This document shows, piece after piece, positions 60,801-64,000 of a stretch of 64,000 nt of DNA (its first letter is position 1; each line of letters opens with the position of its first letter). The notes beneath the pieces are model-generated. The model was not told the DNA's origin. It did not search any database and saw nothing but the letters and a program-made list of their open reading frames with translations. This DNA is from Linnemannia hyalina (taxonomy: Eukaryota > Mortierellomycota > Mortierellomycetes > Mortierellales > Mortierellaceae). The stretch spans positions 1,240,001 to 1,304,000 of the forward strand of contig JAHRHY010000017.1 of the NCBI GenBank assembly GCA_019671135.1, given 5' to 3'. The position numbers and the translations under genes were made by a program.

Positions 60801-60937
60801 TTGTTTATTGGTAGCTTTACAGCAGTCGTTGCAATAGAAGACAGAACGCTTGAGAGGCAGTGAGAGGATGAGACCAGTCAAAATAAGCGAGGAGAAAGTG
60901 TAAGATTTGGTTTATCTTGTTTTGATGATTGGGAGAT

Positions 60938-63900
60938 TTATTGCTCATCGCATTGTGAGGAGTCATTCGCCTTCAATTTTGATTTTTGAGATTGCTGGTC
61001 TTCAGAACGTCGCTTGTGTCCTTCTAGGTAGTCCAGAAAATCGACGTAGCGACGTAGGAAGATCTTCGGAAAGTTGTTGTCATCGATGCCGATGGACACA
61101 CGTTGGAGGCCCTCAAGTTCGGTCTCAGGATCAGGCCAAACAACTTGGAAACTGACACCCTCAGCGGGGTAGGTGCTGATGTATATCCCAATGGAACTGT
61201 AGTCCTATAATTGTAGTGGTTGCTGTTGATCGGATGGGACGCTTGTAGTCCAATCCTGTTGCCCCTGTTTTCGTCGCTTCTTCTGTTCCTTTTCCATCTT
61301 CTCCTGCCATTTTCCCCTGTACGGCGTGGCTGCTCACAGCTGCGAGCGCATTCTCGACATCGCTGGGCTCAAGAACTTGTCGCAATTTCAAAACCGGGCA
61401 AAGCAGGGTCACACGTCGCCATTGATCTTGACGAAAACATGACATCAAGTTCGGAGACATGAGGTGCTGGGAAATAAAATGGAGGGATATCTTGATCGTT
61501 CTGTTTGGAGTCGTTCTCGACGTGCGCCTTCATAAGATGCTGTGTGGTGATGTTTTTCTGTGAGATGGCGAGTTTTGATTGCTGATCGCCGTATCCAACA
61601 GTCGTCACATCCTCGGCGAGCTGGTCCGGAAGAGAAGTGTTGGTCATCAAAGGCCATGACGACAACAGTCGACTTTTGAACGTCTCGGGCGGCACGTCTC
61701 CCATGTGTTTTCGTGTACCGAAGGGTTGTCAAATTGTATCATCGCTCGTTCTGCCGCTGATACGAGTGACGCATCCTTCTCCCGGAAATAGTTGATGGCC
61801 GCTTTCGAGGCCAGTGGTTCATCGAGAACGGTTCTTGTGACACCTCCAAAGATCTTGATGCGACCGGACGCTGCCTCCGCTAGGTGCACTTCATTCTCAA
61901 GCACAGTCGACGGAGCGTCCAACAGATGACGGCGAAAAAAAAGAATAGTCCAAGCGATTCCTTGATAGAGGAGCATGAGGTGAAAAGCTCGGGATGGTTG
62001 GCGATCTTGGTCTCCAAAGTAGATTAAGTATTGAAAAAGAGGCAGTAGTACATTAGTAGAAAATAAGGTAGCAGCGAGCAGTGACATGAGAACATAGGAC
62101 AATTCAAATGAGATGATAAGCAGGACAACTTACCGGTTGAATTCTCCGCACAAGTTTCCTCGGCGCTCTCGATCCTTCCAAGATGTAATCATGGTCTCGG
62201 TCTTGTCGATGGCAGCATTCCACTTCACGATCTCGAGAATTCCTTCGAATAGCCGTGACGATAGGTCTGAATCTGCCGGCGAGTCTTTTGTGCAACATCT
62301 CTACTGCGACGGAGGGTATAAGGAGTCCGCCTGTCTTTACGAATCGTCGTCCGGTAGCTGCTCCTTGAGGCGATCGACATACGCTTGTACCATATCGGCA
62401 CCGGTCCATCCTGGAATCTCAATATATTTGGAAGGTGTTCGAGCCATACTCCTTGATGCCGTCGCCGCTGCTCATCGCTCAATGGAGAGTTCGGGTGCTC
62501 GGTCCTGTCCCACAGTAGACGATCGTAAGCTCATTTCGACTGCCTGCTCTTGGAAAACCGTTCAAGATCGGGGATAACATTGGTCGCGGATTGGTTTCCA
62601 GGTAAGACGACTGGAATTTTGTACTGCCCTTGTCGCTCAGATCCTGGGCTTTGTCCACGACCAGCCTTAGCTTGGACTCGCTTGAGAAATTGGGATAGGC
62701 ATGAGCAGCAAGACTCTTTCGCACTGAAAGAAGTTCGTGTCGGACAATAGGTCTCAATGCTGACTCGAATATCGTAAGTCCTTCCAGCTTGTTATAGAGT
62801 ATCGAGAGCAGTTCTGAGAATACGTCTTGGAACATGTGAAGACAGACCTGGAGTAAGGCCCAACTTGCGCTGGAAAACGTCTGGCGGCAATCGGAGATCC
62901 GCAAACAGTATTTGAGGACCAAGAGTCGGGAGAGGAAAAGCAAAAGGGTCTTGTTGCATGCGAAGGCGGTGTTATGACCAGGACCTTGTTCCTCCATTGC
63001 TTCGGTGCCAATGGAATCGGGAAGTCGACTGAGATCGTTCAATCCAAGCTCATTCTTTGCCGCATTGAGATATAATCCCCATTGAAGGCAGAGCATCCCT
63101 AACACCGAACGAGTTTTCCACATCCTACAAGATGGTAAGACATCAGGAAGTGTATGTTAGTCTACGGAAAGGCGAAAGCGCCGACATTGACAATGGATGT
63201 ACAAACTCATGAAATGCAGCAAAGTACGTACCGGATACGCCAAATACCGGAAAGTCTTGTGATTGCATGTCCTCCATTCTTTCCAGTGGCATGTTCGATC
63301 TAAACTTTTCGGTGGAGCTGATAAATCCAAGAAAAAGAGCTCAGTCTCGCTTCCGCTTTTTTTGATGACGCCTCGCCGTAGGACTTTGGCAGCCGCTTAA
63401 TTCCCTGTTGTCGTGGTAGGTAACGACTTTTCTCCATTCACGAAGCGTCCAGAAAGAGAGAGGCGGGCGAGCCAAGCGCGAAAAACTTGTTCTCGATTTT
63501 TGTTGATGTTGGCCCCGAGATCACCTGTTGAGAGATGAACCAGTTAGACAACGAAGCAATCATAACAAACAGGGAAGAGGGCAAGAAGCGGGGTCGACAG
63601 AACTTACCAGAGAGAGGGGTGCTGGGGCGAGATTGATCCGAGAGTTGGCTAGGGAGAGTAGGGGCTGGAGCCAGGGACAGGTGGAAGGACTATGTCAGTG
63701 CAATTGGATGAGAGGATAAGTTAGTGAATGCATAATGGACAGAATACATGTAAGGTGTGAATGAAAAAGCATGTGTGTTTGTGCATTACCTGGCGGAGGT
63801 CGCTGGACGATGCCGTGGGCCGTCTCTTTAGGTAGCTCCCAGGTAAGTGCTTTGGAAATACGCGTCGAGAGCTCGTCGTCCTCGTCCGTGATTGCTACGG

Positions 63901-63995
63901 AGACACGCTAAAGGGTGAGCTGGTCTGCATCGATGTCACTAGGCCATGGTCTTTTTGGCCATGATGAGGTTTGGAAGATCATCAATAGTGTCGCT
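60938..63995 (-). pseudogene. Crinkler (CRN) effector-like gene relic (NTPase plus PD-(D/E)XK module)
   Basis: Reading right to left: a CRN N-terminal header (DIDADQLTL, then VSVAITDEDDEL and GIVQRPPP near 63,800). It is interrupted by a stop codon at the Trp expected after LTL and by frame changes on both sides. Next come a Ser/Pro linker, DLGANIN near 63,510, and an NTPase region with a damaged P-loop near 63,120 (one base lost), LRLVVDKAQDLSDKG, PMLSPILNGFPRAG and LTIVYCGTG. A helical part follows (LYQGIAWTILFFRRHLLDAP, then LAEAASGRIKIFGGVTRTVLD). The C-terminal nuclease-like end has CPVLKLRQVLEP and GLQRVSIGIDDNNFPKIF, with a stop at 60938. The layout matches CRN proteins of Mucoromycota. 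Multiple breaks mark it as a pseudogene; the 5' end lies at or beyond the window edge. Confidence 0.78.
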
Positions 63996-64000
63996 TGAAG

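Overview
The window looks like nuclear DNA of a filamentous fungus of the Mucoromycota, most likely Mortierellomycotina (Mortierella/Linnemannia-like). The reasons are many short introns of about 80-120 bp with GTAAGT-type donors, pyrimidine-rich tracts ahead of genes, and gene families I associate with that group: a crinkler (CRN) effector relic, nuclease-like orphan families and a Fanzor-type protein with an XPG-like front half. The species is an inference.

Positions 1-26,000 form a compact, ordinary gene block. In order it holds an acidic low-complexity protein (-, 3' end outside the window), an RNF216-type RBR ubiquitin ligase (+), an MFS transporter (+), an Mpv17/PMP22 membrane protein (-), an O-fucosyltransferase-like Golgi enzyme (+), the DNA-break repair nuclease Mre11 (-), a Yvc1-type vacuolar TRP channel (-), an HSL-family alpha/beta hydrolase (-), a 1.7 kb gap, and a PD-(D/E)XK-like orphan gene (-). 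Splice junctions were placed by hand. All listed exon chains keep phase except where marked as broken.

Positions 26,800-52,800 are a mobile-element and repeat zone. It holds (i) a gene whose N-terminal half is an XPG/FEN1-like nuclease and whose C-terminal half is the start of a Fanzor (eukaryotic TnpB-like) protein, joined in frame except for one stop codon and cut off before the RuvC core; (ii) a 271-bp satellite; (iii) an eight-exon orphan gene; (iv) a second, 5'-truncated Fanzor copy that keeps the RuvC-I motif, the zinc finger and the RuvC-III region but carries a 534-bp foldback MITE and frameshifts; (v) a MULE transposase relic cut by (vi) a DIRS-type retrotransposon relic; and (vii) two related 2.9-3.0 kb blocks with Helitron-like ends. 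One Helitron-like block carries a private tRNA-like SINE and the other a private palindromic MITE, and between them lies a 1.2 kb array of short GC-rich hairpins.

Positions 53,000-64,000 return to genes mixed with relics: a cytochrome P450 with an 11-nt microexon, a Helitron helicase tail, two related small secreted cysteine-containing proteins flanking a 74-bp minisatellite, and a decayed crinkler (CRN) gene that runs to the right edge.

The most interesting system is the XPG-Fanzor architecture. Both copies here are broken, so the window gives the domain layout and the history of decay rather than an active enzyme.
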